A DNA stretch of 64,000 nucleotides from Kuschelorhynchus macadamiae. Its lineage: Eukaryota > Arthropoda > Insecta > Coleoptera > Curculionidae. The stretch covers positions 1,207,996 to 1,271,995 of the forward strand of contig JAUTXW010005178.1 of NCBI GenBank assembly GCA_030620095.1, read 5' to 3'. A program made the translations under genes and the position numbers. Shown in pieces: positions 46,280-57,085 of the stretch. Below the pieces are notes generated by a model that saw only the letters and a program-made list of their open reading frames with translations, was not told the DNA's origin and ran no database searches. Within the stretch, counting starts at the first letter, position 1. Each line of letters begins with the position of its first letter.

Positions 46280-47230
46280 TGTGTTAAAGTCGAAAATTAT
46301 CTGATTGTGAATTCCCAGACTTGTCAATCCAGAAAAAGAAATAGTTGATAAAACATTCATCCTGATATAAAAATAATACCACGCCAGTCAAGAAGTCATC
46401 GGTCACAGAAAGAAGAAAATGAAATAAAGTAAGATGCCACCAAGCGAAAATTGTTAAAATGAAAATTGCTTCTTTGCAAAGACAAATTTAAATATACAGG
46501 AAAAAGTATTACCGATTAACAAAACAAAGTGCTTTGATTTGGCAAATGTATTTCTCAAAATTCGGCATGCTGCATGAGTCAAACTTCTCTGAAGCTGGTC
46601 ACGGCAAGTATCTACAGGTAAATAAAGGCTAATGATTTGAAATGATTTTTAAAGTTAAAAAGGATAAAGTTTTCAATTTATTGATACCATGAAGATTCAT
46701 AAAGTTACTACTCAAATTGGTAGTAACAAATAGTGGTTAGAAGCCTCGCCAGACTTGACTGCGATAATCAGTTGGAAACATTTTGAATAAGGAATTCCTG
46801 AGTATACTTACATTAGTCACATTAATGTTTCTGATGGGAATATTTGTGTCACTTCGGAAGATACCGGCGATTTGCCTCTGTTCCACCTCCAAAGTTACAA
46901 TAAAACGAATAAACCAAAATATAGTGAAACTTATTTTTTTTAAAGTATGCAATAATGATCAAGAAGAAATATTTAAGTTAGATGAAAATGATGTTAGTTA
47001 AGTTTTGGAAATACTTTCAGAACCAAATCTACTCCCCGGGTAAATAGAATTTTTTACAAATTTTCCCAGTAGAATTATCTGGACAATGTTAAAAAGAATG
47101 AAATGATTAAAGTGGTAAAGATCTCCTCAAAGAATAAAAGTGATATGTTATTTTTATATATTTTTGTAATAATTATGTTCTTAAAAATCTTGGAAACCGG
47201 ATATTAGAAATTTCGGATTCAATCAAAGTA
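46280..47230. other. Gene-free DNA
   Basis: No supported feature. The small open frames here show no motif. Confidence 0.45.
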
Positions 47231-47232
47231 AG

Positions 47233-47445
47233 TTTAAAAACATTAAATTCAAACGTTTCCGCTATTTTTTATTATTTGGAAAGTGATATTAACTGCAAAG
47301 AGGAAATATACAATTTTTTTTTATTACTTACCTAAGGCAGAAATCATTTCACGTCAAATTACAAATTTTGAGTAAAAAAAAATATATAAAACGAAATACA
47401 TTGCTTAGACACAAACAGAAAACAAAATCATACCCTCCATGAAAG
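47233..47445 (-). repeat. Left inverted arm of Penelope-like remnant
   Basis: Reverse complement of the arm at 48383-48615: it shares CATGGAGGGTATGAT, CTGTTTGTGTCTAAGCAATG, TTAGGTAAGTAATAAA, TATATTTCCTCTTTG(C/T)AG and GAAACGTTT in that order. It carries an extra ~50 bp in the middle and lacks ~80 bp present in the partner, including most of the hairpin before GAAACG. Confidence 0.8.
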
Positions 47446-47612
47446 TTAATTAATAATAAATAATAAATTAAAATTAATTTTGTAGAATGATTATTCCGTC
47501 CAGGATCAAAATTCGATGACCTTGACAGAAACATTAATATTATGAAGTGCAAAGAGTTGGGTGAAGGAATTGAAACTTATTAGTTGTTAGGTATATATAA
47601 AATTTTCGCAAA

Positions 47613-47685
47613 GCCTCGTGGTTTAATGGATAGCGCCTCATAACGGGCTTGACGGGTCCCAGGTTCCATTCCCGCAGTCCTCATT
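47613..47685 (+). ncRNA. tRNA-Met-like relic
   Basis: GCCTCGTGGTTTAATGGATA fits a tRNA 5' half with an A box (TGGTTTAATGG). CTCATAA fits an anticodon loop with CAT, and GGTTCCATTCC is a one-base-damaged B box, followed by a T run. Relative to an elongator tRNA-Met the anticodon stem is shortened, and the T stem does not pair. It is therefore a pseudogene or a SINE head, not a working tRNA. It sits between the Penelope-like endonuclease and its left arm. Confidence 0.35.
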
Positions 47686-47754
47686 ATTTTTTTTACATAC
47701 TATTTTTTTACATACTTATTACTTACAGTATATTATTGTAAATTTTATTAGGTT

Positions 47755-48240
47755 TTGAATATCTGCTTTTGAGTTGATAGAATTTGAGCTTTTCTTATAA
47801 ACATTATTTTTAAAACTTCCCTTTTTTCTTTATGTTGTTCCGTTTTTAATACGCGAGTCTCTTTGTAATTAAATTTATGATTATTTTGGGCTTAGTGTTT
47901 TGTCAAAGCGGTTTAATTTTTTTTGTCGTACTTGTGGCCGTCTATTCTGTTTTCGAGATATTGACTTGATTGACTAATATATACACCATTGCAATTTGTA
48001 CAAGGGATTTCATAAATTGTGTGTGATTTTTTATTTTTCGGGATTCTTGCTTTAAGTTTACTATAGTTAGTTTAAAGTAAATTGTTTGCTTGATGACTGA
48101 TTGAAATGTTCGACTTTCTAAAAAAGGATTGCAGATTCTCAGACAAACTCGTGATATAGGGAAAAGTCAAATAATGTTCTTTTGTTTTTGTGTTTTTGTT
48201 TTGGTCATTATTTCGTACCGCCATGTTATGTGACTTGTTA
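47755..48240 (-). pseudogene. Penelope-like element, GIY-YIG endonuclease domain
   Basis: The minus strand reads YLTFPYITSLSENLQSFFRK, SHTIYEIPCTNCNGVYISQS, YLENRIDGHKYDKKN, TALTKH, FNYKETRVL and REVLKIMFIRKAQ. This follows the Penelope endonuclease pattern: (G)IY.IPC..C, YIGQT, L..R..GHK, TAL..H, F..T..L, R...E...I. The YIG core is altered to YIS, and TAA stops interrupt at three or more points (after NNLL, after DKKN, after TKH). The RT that should precede it is missing. Known elements of this class use RT plus a GIY-YIG nuclease for target-primed insertion. This copy is dead. Confidence 0.8.
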
Positions 48241-48382
48241 TTATAATTTTGAATCCTAGAATTAAAAATTGAGTTAATTAATTTTTCTGGGCAGCTGTTT
48301 TGCGTTAGAATATTTTTCCCTTTTTGTTTGGCATTTTTTCACCAAAACTACACAAACTACCGAAAAAAGGCATTTTTACCTA

Positions 48383-48615
48383 CATGGAGGGTATGATGTT
48401 GTTTTCTGTTTGTGTCTAAGCAATGTATTTCGTTTTCTGCTTTAGGTAAGTAATAAAAAAAATTGTATATTTCCTCTTTGTAGTTAATAATATCATATTT
48501 CAAATAATGTTAGTCTATAATTTTTACTATTTGTTCATATGTTTATTTATTTCTTAGTGTACATAAGATCATTGAAAAAGGCTAAAAAATAGCCGAAACG
48601 TTTAAATTAAAACAA
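48383..48615 (+). repeat. Right inverted arm of Penelope-like remnant, with hammerhead-like motif
   Basis: Reverse complement of 47233-47445. Near its end it has TTGAAAAA-GGCTA-AAAAA-TAGCC-GAAACG (48572-48601). This is a stem-loop followed directly by GAAAC, the layout of hammerhead helix II, although the CUGANGA part is not intact. It also contains a segment starting GTAAGT (48446) and ending CTCTTTGTAG (48483) that looks like a very short intron. Penelope-like elements are known to have flanking repeats in direct or inverted order and to carry hammerhead motifs. Confidence 0.65.
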
Positions 48616-48801
48616 AAAAACACGAAAAAAGAAAACAAGGATATAAAATAATTTTGTTTTATTCCTTGTTCGAACCTCATCCCAAAAAATTTGTTTTTCA
48701 AAAAAATATATATAAAAAAAGGTTCAAGAAACATTCTACAAAAAGACAGGTAACATACTATTAAATGCTTCCGTTTCTTTTATTGTGCAAAAGGATTTCA
48801 G

Positions 48802-48803
<2 letters not shown>

Positions 48804-48861
<58 letters not shown>
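48804..48861. repeat. (TA)n microsatellite
   Basis: Uninterrupted TA run of about 29 units. Confidence 0.97.
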
Positions 48862-48864
<3 letters not shown>

Positions 48865-49790
48865 CGAAAAAACATCAAGTATATACGTTAAATTGTTAAT
48901 GACAATGATTATTGCCTATGTTAAAATATTATAAGGTTATCAGGCAAGGCTTGTATTAAAGTTAATTCCGATAATTCTAAATCTTTGTTCTTCTAATACT
49001 TTGACAAGTAGTTTAGGTAATATATTACCTTAAGTATATATTAAATCATTGCCTATATATGAGTCGAGTTTGATCTGTCAGATCTCGACCCGAAGAAAAT
49101 CCTCTTAAAAATATCATTCTTGCTCAAATAAAAAATTAGATATGGATAAAACAACATGTTGCTATTAGTGAATAAGTGACACTGGAGGTTTCAAGTTCCT
49201 CAAAAATTATTGTTTTTCTAAAAAATACTCCGAGATAAGAGAGACATTAAATGAGTCTTTCTCCGTTTTTTTTTGTTTAACTATAACTATACGAATTCAA
49301 AGTCCAAGAATCAAACGTTGAAAATCTTGTTCATAAAAATGTACAAAATTTGAAAACCATGCATTCCCTATTCTTTCTTGTTCGTGTATCATTTTTCATC
49401 GGCCAATGTTTGATGGGCAGTTATACTAAATATGGTACTGAGACGTTTGATAAAACAACTCACTTTCTCGTTAATGAATTATCACATAAAAACTTGTTTT
49501 CGATTAAACTAGCATTCCAACCGACAACATATCTTCTTATCTATCTTAGTTATTTAAGCATTGTCACCCATTAAGTTCGTCACCACACAGGTGTTTAAAT
49601 TTAAAATAAACCTTTTAAAAATAGGTTTTTTGGCATTAGTTGTATGATTCAGCGTACTGAGTAATTCCAAACAACAATTAATAATATAAGTAGAACAAAT
49701 TTTTAAGGTTGTTGAACCTACGACAAACATTCTCTCGCTTAAAAATATGCTCTTATGCCAAATTGAAAAACATACGCGTGTAGGTTATTA
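48865..49790. other. Gene-free DNA
   Basis: No supported gene; the open frame at 49350-49574 (plus) has no recognised motif. Confidence 0.45.
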
Positions 49791-49799
49791 AAGTCATTA

Positions 49800-52630
49800 A
49801 AATATTTTTGAACGATTCCAATTCGCATCATGTTTGTATTTTTGGTTTGTGTGGCTGCAAAAATATAATGGCATTTTTTTAAAACTAAGCAAAAAAAGTA
49901 GATCTTTTCATACAGTTTACGTTGAATGTAATATTAGTCGAACCAAAACACGCTCTTAATTAATTTAGTTCGCCATTTTACTCTGCCTGTCAAGTCCTGA
50001 GAAGGTGGGCCATGGGAACAGATGAAATGAAAAGGACGAACCACCGCTGACATAAAAAAAAATGCTTTCAGTCCATGTGCATCGCTACCTTCGATCCATC
50101 AGTTAGTGGGCATGTGTGAAAAGGCAAGACTACTTTCGAATACCTTCGGTATCGAGTCGTTTTCCAAGGAAAAATTACAGTATGTCGGGGGAAGATGCTC
50201 TCATCTAATCTCATAATTTGGATAAAATAACGGGGCATGGTTAACCTTCTTTTTTTGAATAAATCATTATGTCTATATCAAACTGAATTATCCTTAACAT
50301 TTAGGTTGCATGTCCTATACCTACGTTTACAAAACTACAATTTCGAACATTCAGCGGCAAAAAAAATCTAAACGGTTTGACCTGGATCTGGGGCAAAAAA
50401 GACTGCATATATTTATCTTAGCTTTTTATGATATTTATTGCGGAGTTAATGTCTTGCGTAGGCAGTCGTAAAAGTGTTCTTGGTTTTTATACAGTTCCGA
50501 AAATTGTCATGAGACAACCTATATTATAAAATATAAAAACTGAAAGTCGTCGAACAAATTTGCCGTATTCAACCGATTTCTATCATTCAAATATTTTCCT
50601 CTGTTTTTATTTTTGATTTGTGCTTTGAAAATATACTACAACAAAAACTACAAAAATGTAAGGGTTTCTTTTTAAACTAAGTCAAAAATGTAGTTCTTTA
50701 CATAACGTTTACGCTGAATGTAATAATACGGTCGAAACGAAAAACCTTCTTAATTCATTTAAATCGCCATTTAGCTCTGACATGCAAGTCATGAAAAGGT
50801 GGCCATGGGAAAAGATGAAAGAAAAAAACGACGAACTACTGCAGGCATACAAAACAAATGCTTCCAGTCTATGTGGATCGAAGGTAGCTTAACTGATGTC
50901 AAGAAGTCGGCAGGTAATTGAGGACATAAATAGTATCTTGTCAGGTCACTATAAACTCAACAGGCAAACGCATGGGCTAGAGTCAGCTGGCAGCCCTTTC
51001 CTCCCCCGAATTGTGGGATAGCGAAGGAAAGCCTTTATTTTATCTCCATAGCATGTAAGTCAGAGCAAGACTACTTTTGAATACTTTTTGTATCGAGTCC
51101 CTTTCCATTATTACAGTATCGCGACGGGGGGGACGCTCCCATCGAAATATAATTTGGATCTGTCTCCAAAAAACGGGGCATGGTTAAACTTATTTTTTAA
51201 ATTAATCATTATTTCTATATCAAATTTTGGATTATCCTCAAGATTTGTGTTTGCATTTCCTATACCTACGTTTGACTGTCTTCGGAATATTAACGGTTAC
51301 AAATCTACAATTTCGACCATTCAGCGGCTAAAAAATTTAAACGGTTTGACCTGGGGCAGAAAGGACTGCACATTGCTAACCCGGCTTTTTATTATCTTTA
51401 TTGTGGAGTCAATGTCAGGCTTAGGTAGGTGTAAAAGTTTTCCTGCTTTTCATACAATTTTGAAAACGTTATGGAAAATTGGAAAGTGACGACAACCTAT
51501 ATTAAAAAATATCTCTAAAAACTGAAAGTCGTCAAATAAAATTCCAGTATTCAACCGATTTCTATCATTCAAATATTTTCCTCTGTTTTTATTTCTGATT
51601 TGTGCTTTGAAAATATACTACAAAAAAAACTACAAAAATGTAAGGGTTTCTTTTTAAACTAAGTCAAAAATGTAGTTCTTTACATAACGTTTACGCTGAA
51701 TGTAATAATACGGTCGAAACGAAAGATCTTCTTAATTCATGTAATTCGCCATTTTGCTCTCACATGCAAGTCATGAAAAGGTGGCTATGGTAAAAGATTA
51801 AAGAAAAAAACGGCGAACTACTGCAGACATACAAAACAAATGCTTCCAGTCTATGTGGATCGAAGGTAGCTTAACTGATGTCAAGAAGTCGGCAGGTAAT
51901 TGATGGCATACATAGTATCTTGTCAGGTCACTGTAAACTCAACAGGCACACGCATGGGCTAGAGTCAGCTGGCAGCCCTTTCCACCCCCGAATTGTGGGA
52001 TAAAGGGGAAAAGCCTTTATTTCATCTCCATAGGATGTAAGTCAGAGCAAGACTACTTTCGAATACTTTTTGTATCGAGTCTCTTTCCATTATTACAGTA
52101 TCGCGACTGGGGAGGACGCTTCCATCGAAATATAATTTGAATCTGTTTCCAAAAAACGGGGCTTGGTTAAACTTTTATTTTTTAAATTAATCATTATTTC
52201 TATAGCCAATTTTGGATTATCCTCAAGATTTGTGTTTGCATTTCCTATACCTACGTTCGACTGTCTTCGGAATATTAACGGTTACAAATCTACAATTTCG
52301 ACCATTCAGCGGCTAAACAATTCAAACAGTTTGACCTGGGGGCAGAAAGGACTGCACATTGCTATTCTGGCTTTTTATTATCTTTATTGTGGAGTTAATG
52401 TCTGGCCTGGGCAGGTGTAAAAGTTTTCCGGCTTTTCATACAATTTTGAAAGCGTTATGGTAAATTAGAAAGTGACGTCACATGAAAAACAAACAGAGAT
52501 AAGTTTTTGACATAAAAAATAAAAGTTGACATATGCCACCTATATTAAGACAACTTGTATATTAAAAGATATCTGTAAAAATTTGAAAGTCGTCAAATAA
52601 AATCGCCGTATTTAACCGATTTTTGTCATG
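49800..52630 (+). repeat. ~1-kb tandem array, about three units
   Basis: The anchor TGAAAGTCGTC recurs at 50541, 51523 and 52584 (offsets 982 and 1061). Each unit carries ATTCAACCGATTTCTATCATTC, TTGTGCTTTGAAAATATACTAC, GTTTACGCTGAATGTAAT, ATGCAAGTCATGAAAAGGTGG, TCGAGTC...TTTCCA and TTCAGCGGC blocks. The first unit (49800-50540) is diverged and lacks the ~170-bp block that contains CAGCTGGCAGCCC. Units two and three are close relatives; the third has ~75 bp extra before 52560. The open frames at 51088-51489 and 52163-52420 are homologous repeat sequence, not evident genes. Confidence 0.85.
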
Positions 52631-52639
52631 TTGCTGATA

Positions 52640-53738
52640 TTTTCTTATTGTGAATGCATACTCACACTCACACGTGGATACAGGGTTTATGCTTATAAGT
52701 TCATCTCCATTATTGTTTTTATTTTTATACCTGTGAAAACAGTTAAATACAAAGGTTTCTTCGAATTGTAACTTGTTTGTGTCGTGTGCGCAAATATACA
52801 AGTTGTGTAGTTTTTCTAAAATTAACATTATTTTCTTAAATGTAACACTACGTATGTCCCTCAAATGAGTTTCCACCAGAATTTTGAAAAGTACTTAACA
52901 TATTCAGTGCTTTTTATGTATATCTACTAAATACTTAAAATATAACTAAATACTTAAAGTAGATCTATAATACTTAAGTACTTACAGTGCTGATTTTTAA
53001 GTACTGGAATTACAATTAAGTTATTTTTTTATATTAATAATAACTAATTATCAATAAATCTTATTATGTTAGAACTTTTTTTCTAAAACACATAGCTATT
53101 ACTCATATATTTAAAGAACACTGTAGGACGTTTTAGTTCTAGAAAAATATCAGTTTTAAATAAAATTTTATAAAAAATTGGATTGCATATAAAGAAAATA
53201 CGGAAATACTACTCAAAATTAATAAAGCATTTGGCATTTAGATTTAAACATCGGTCTAGTTTATAAGGTTTGTCTGTAAAAATGCTATTCATTATCTGCA
53301 TTTTTAAAGCTGTAGTACCAAATATTGTTCTACTGTTAAACCATATATTCTTCTACTGTTAAAAAAGTGTCAAGAAAAGGCAAAAACATAATTATGATCC
53401 TGTACGTGTAGGTTTTACACATGTCGAATAACTAACCTATGGGTTTTATATTATATTTGTAGTCTATTTAAACAACTTTACTACAATTTCGATATTGCCT
53501 TCAGTGAGATATTAAATCTACATTTTTGACAAGTGCAAAATTATCAGATTTAATTACTTATTTATACAGATTTATCCCAGTGATCCCTATATACCTTACC
53601 AGAAATACCTTGTCACCTTTGAAATCTTTGAAACCTTGTTGATCTAGGCACTAATGATAAATATATTTATATTTTAATATTTATTTAAAACATTATCATT
53701 TCGAATAAACAAAATATTAATAAAAACGTACCTTTTAC

Positions 53739-53740
<2 letters not shown>
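52640..53740. other. Gene-free AT-rich DNA
   Basis: Contains short imperfect repeats of the type TAAATACTTAAA at 52920-53005. No gene supported. Confidence 0.5.

Positions 53741-53742
<2 letters not shown>

Positions 53743-53801
<59 letters not shown>
53743..53801. repeat. (TA)n microsatellite
   Basis: Uninterrupted TA run of about 29 units. Confidence 0.97.
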
Positions 53802-53803
<2 letters not shown>

Positions 53804-54010
53804 ACACAGGCTGTTCCTGGGTAATTTTTGGATGCAGAATGTAAAAAACTTCTCAGATTTTGTTTATCAGATCTAGTAAAAAAAATTGTGTATATATTTT
53901 ACGTTATAACTGTTATAATATATAATATTACTATTGCCAGTTAAAAAAACAAAGACACATGGATTTAAGTATTTATTGCAAAAACTTAATTTACATAAGT
54001 ACATTAGTCA

Positions 54011-55186
54011 CTAATCACATAAAAATGTTCTTTTATACGACTTTCTAGAATGGAGTTTACTAGGGCAGTCTCGCTGAAGGCTCTAGCAGTAGTCCGCCAT
54101 CACGTGGCTATCCCATCGTTCTTGATAACGATCTTCCATAGTTTTAATAACCTGATGGAATCTTTCCCCCTGTTCTTCACTACAATCACCTAGGTTTTCT
54201 GCAAAACGATCTAGGTGGCTATGGAGGTAGTGAACTTTTATACTCATGTTACAGCCGAGAATATTAAAATTTGAAAGCATAGTTTCCACTAATTATACGT
54301 AATTCTCTGCTTTATGATTGCCAAGAAAATTTTGTACTACTTGAGCAAATGAACACCAAGCGTTAGATTCAGTCTCGTTCATTGATGTGGTGAATTGTGG
54401 ATCTTTAACAAGTTGCCTTATTTGAGGACCATCAAATATACCAGCTTTTAGTTTTTCCGTGCTAATGCCAGGAAATTTACGTGACAAATACCCAAAACAA
54501 TTTCCATCTCGATTTAAAGCCTTCACAAATTGCTTCATTAGGCCTAGCTTGATATGCAAGGGCGGAAATAAGATTTTTTTCTCTTGAAACCAAAGGTTCG
54601 TTGATCACGTTTTGTTTTCCCTGAATCATGACATCTCTTGAAGGCCAATTTCTGTTAACCCAGTGCTTATTTTTAGCTTTTTTGTCCCAAAGGCACAAAA
54701 AAACAAGGATATTTTGTATAACCACTCTGCTGTCCAAGGAGGAAGTTAACCATTTTTAAATCAACACAAATTGCCCACTGATGTTCTTCGTATTTAATTT
54801 TTCTCAAAACTAATGCAATTGTTTCATATTCTTCCTTCATGGTAGTGGAATGACCAATAGGAATTGAGCCATATTTATTACGGTTATGTAAAACAACACA
54901 TTTTAAACTACGTTTTGAACTGTCAATAAAAAGGCGCCAATCATCTGGAGTGTATTCAGACAAACCCATTTTTTTAAGAGCCCTTTTATATTGTTACAGA
55001 ATACCAAGTCATTTTCCTGAGCGAAAAAAGTCAGCAGATCCTTATCTTTTTTACGATAAAATGTAATATTAGTACCTGGACAAAGTAGACTTTTTTTTTT
55101 AATCTGGATGCAAGTAATTCAGAGGATTCCTTTGAGAGATTCAGGTCTCTTATAAGATCGTTTAGTTCTTCTAGATTGAAACACTG
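54011..55186 (-). pseudogene. Multicopy arthropod repeat protein, broken
   Basis: On the minus strand, after a likely splice acceptor (TCTCCGCAG/TGTTTC at 55187), a frame reads LEELNDLIRDLNLSKESSE, LLASRLKKKSLLCPG, LLKKMGLSEYTPDDWRLF and IDSSKRSLKCVVLHNRNKYG. It then continues through two frameshifts (about 54705 and 54550) into HIKLGLMKQFVKALNRDG, KAGIFDGPQIRQLVKD and WCSFAQVVQNFLGNHK. A TAA (~54290) precedes HYLHSHLDRFAENLG and EEQGERFHQVIKTMEDRYQE. TAG replaces an expected Trp (MADYC*) at ~54085, and a tail runs to TAG at 54013. From memory, this protein is present in very many copies in aphid, spider and beetle genomes, so it is likely mobile-element encoded. Its biochemical function is unknown to me. 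Four defects make it a pseudogene. Confidence 0.75.
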
Positions 55187-55794
55187 CGGAGATTAAAGCT
55201 ATACATTAAAAATAATTTTATATACATATACGGTGTATTCTGTGCAATCAGTTTATGTGTTAGGAACCGGAAAAATGAAAAGATAAACTCATTTTCACTT
55301 TTCAGTTCCTAATTTTATTATTGTTTGCGAGAAAGAATGGAGTAAGAGAATTTCAGACGAGAAAATAAGTAAAATAATTTCCGGGAAAAATGAAGTAGCT
55401 AGCTACACACTCAGCAATCTCAAACGAAATAATATTTTTAAAATGATACAAAGCAAATATTCCGAGAATATCTTACTACACATTTTTATCTTTTTACTCT
55501 ACTAAAATTAATACTGTTATCGCGTACGTAAACAGTCTGTGAAAACAAAACGCTGTTATTTATTTATTGTATACACACCAAAACTTATCAGTGTTACGAC
55601 AGATGTTTAATTTAGTGACCACTCAAGAGAAAAAATAGGCTTGCCTGGCTTTTGTCACGTCTAGAGGATTACCGTGGAATTTTTCCACTTGTAAGTTGGA
55701 AAGTGTTGAAGCATTAAATCCACTAATAGATTTATCAATAACCTTGTGTTCGAAAAAAAATTTTATTAATGATATTGACCAGAGTATTTTGCTA

Positions 55795-55830
55795 TACAGG
55801 CTGGGCCAACGAAAACTTTACACTCGAATT
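55795..55830 (+). repeat. Left terminal inverted repeat of a DNA transposon (duplicate at ~57712)
   Basis: TACAGGCTGGGCCAACGAAAACTTTA pairs with the reverse complement of 60955-60984 (TATACTGGGTGGACCAACGAAAACTTTA). Similarity of the subterminal blocks (GTAGCTTTAAC, CCTAGCTG, GAGAACAA, CGAAATTTGAA) extends ~250 bp inward on both sides. This marks the two ends of one DNA transposon or of two members of one family. Confidence 0.65.
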
Positions 55831-56167
55831 TTCAGCTTTTTTCATCCCCGTAGCTTTAACCGCCTAGCTGTGGGGAGAACAACCCCCGAAATTTGAATAG
55901 GGGAGAGGGTTCGTGCAACCCTATAACCTCGCCTTATTATTTTCAACTGCAATGAAATGACAGTTTGTTAAAATTTGTTAGATATTTGATTTGAAGGTCT
56001 GGACTTCGCTTCTTACGTTTTTGTGAAAAAATGAAGGACTCTCGGACCCGTCGATTTCTTCATCCCGTTACTTCAACCCCCTAAGCGGGGGAAGCACAAC
56101 CCCTGACTTTGAATAGAGGTGAGGAATATTGCTATATCTCATTTTGAAGATCTCATCGAATGAGATT

Positions 56168-56452
56168 CTAAAATTTTGCGTCGAAATTTTCATTGATAAC
56201 GAAATAAAAGCGAAAATAGTCAAATAGGCAGTGTGATCGGTTTATTAAAAACTGGACATGACCACCATTTACTTCTATGCAGTAAAATAAGTTGTGTTCA
56301 AAACATTCCCGTACATTGCGCAACCTTAAAATATGGTCCAATATTTCATAAAAAAGGGTTCTATACTTAGCCCTAATTTCTCCAGGTGAAAGCTTAGCAA
56401 GCTCACGTTTGTAATGATTTATTTGTGTAATAGAATTTGCTTTATCAAACAT
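56168..56452 (-). pseudogene. Mariner-like transposase C-terminal fragment (copy 1)
   Basis: Reads MFDKANSITQINHYKRELAK, ALRNVRECFEHNLFYCIEV-type block (here ILRLRNVRECFEHNLFYC) and NGGHVQFLI. The closing EVNGGH(V/F)Q..I motif matches the C-terminal end of insect mariner-like transposases, and also 62032-62298 here. The rest of the transposase is absent. The frame runs on past the expected end, so the native stop has been lost. In the second copy of the duplication (58090-58360) small deletions break this frame. Confidence 0.55.
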
Positions 56453-56467
56453 GGTATTAAAAAATGT

Positions 56468-57083
56468 TCATTTCTTTTTTTACAGAGCGCCTCACGACAG
56501 CGTTTTATATTGGATATGCAAAAACGAACGTAAAGCGATTTTTTTTGAAGAACGCAAATAGTATCTCCGTGATTGAGAAAATGTCATTAAACACTAATGC
56601 CAGAGACGTGAATTCAAAATCGTTCATCTCATCTAAAAATCCTTTCCCAAGCCGGAATTGATTGATTTGTCACAGTTTGTAATACATTCAAAGACGTCTT
56701 TTAATTTATTCCAGTCTTGAACAATCACATTTACTAACTTCGAATTTGAAGACCAACGAAATTCCGTAATTGTTAGTATACGCCTTGTAGATGTAGATGT
56801 AAGAGCATACGTTCGTTTCGCTGAGTGATGAAAAAATGATGGAATACAGAATATAGAAAATTCGAAATTTAGAAATATTTTTAAACTTTGTTGCATCACA
56901 AGGTTAAGACGATCCGCAAGACAATAGACAAATACAGTCTGCGGCGCTTTTTTTTTTTTTTTTTTTTTTTTTTTGAATGCCATTTAGATGGCAAGACATC
57001 ACACTTCATAACATTGCCCTATTAATTTATGTTTACAGTCAAATTGGTCCAAAATTTGATCCAATATTGGAGCTGACATTATA
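56468..57083 (-). pseudogene. hAT-like transposase fragment, duplicated C-terminal half
   Basis: Near-identical duplicate of 58385-58976. It includes the APQTVFVYCLADRLNLVMQQ block, RWSSNSKLVNVIVQDWNKL, and a continuation FLDEMNDFEFTSLALVFNDI in a shifted frame. It is cut off at the duplication junction, so the N-terminal part is missing. Confidence 0.7.
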
Positions 57084-57085
57084 TA

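Larger units (their letters stand above)
55169..57083. repeat. 1.9-kb tandem duplication, copy 1
   Basis: Starts inside the repeat-protein pseudogene (TTCTAGATTGAAAC) and ends inside the hAT fragment (GAGCTGACATTATA). It is nearly identical to 57086-58976. It contains the left transposon end, a transposase C-terminal frame and part of a hAT transposase. A T run at 56949-56974 is longer than in copy 2. Confidence 0.95.

Noticed and set aside
51088..51489. 133-codon open frame
   Set aside because: It lies in the ~1-kb tandem array; the homologous frame in the next unit (52163-52420) is shorter and frame-broken, with no known domain.
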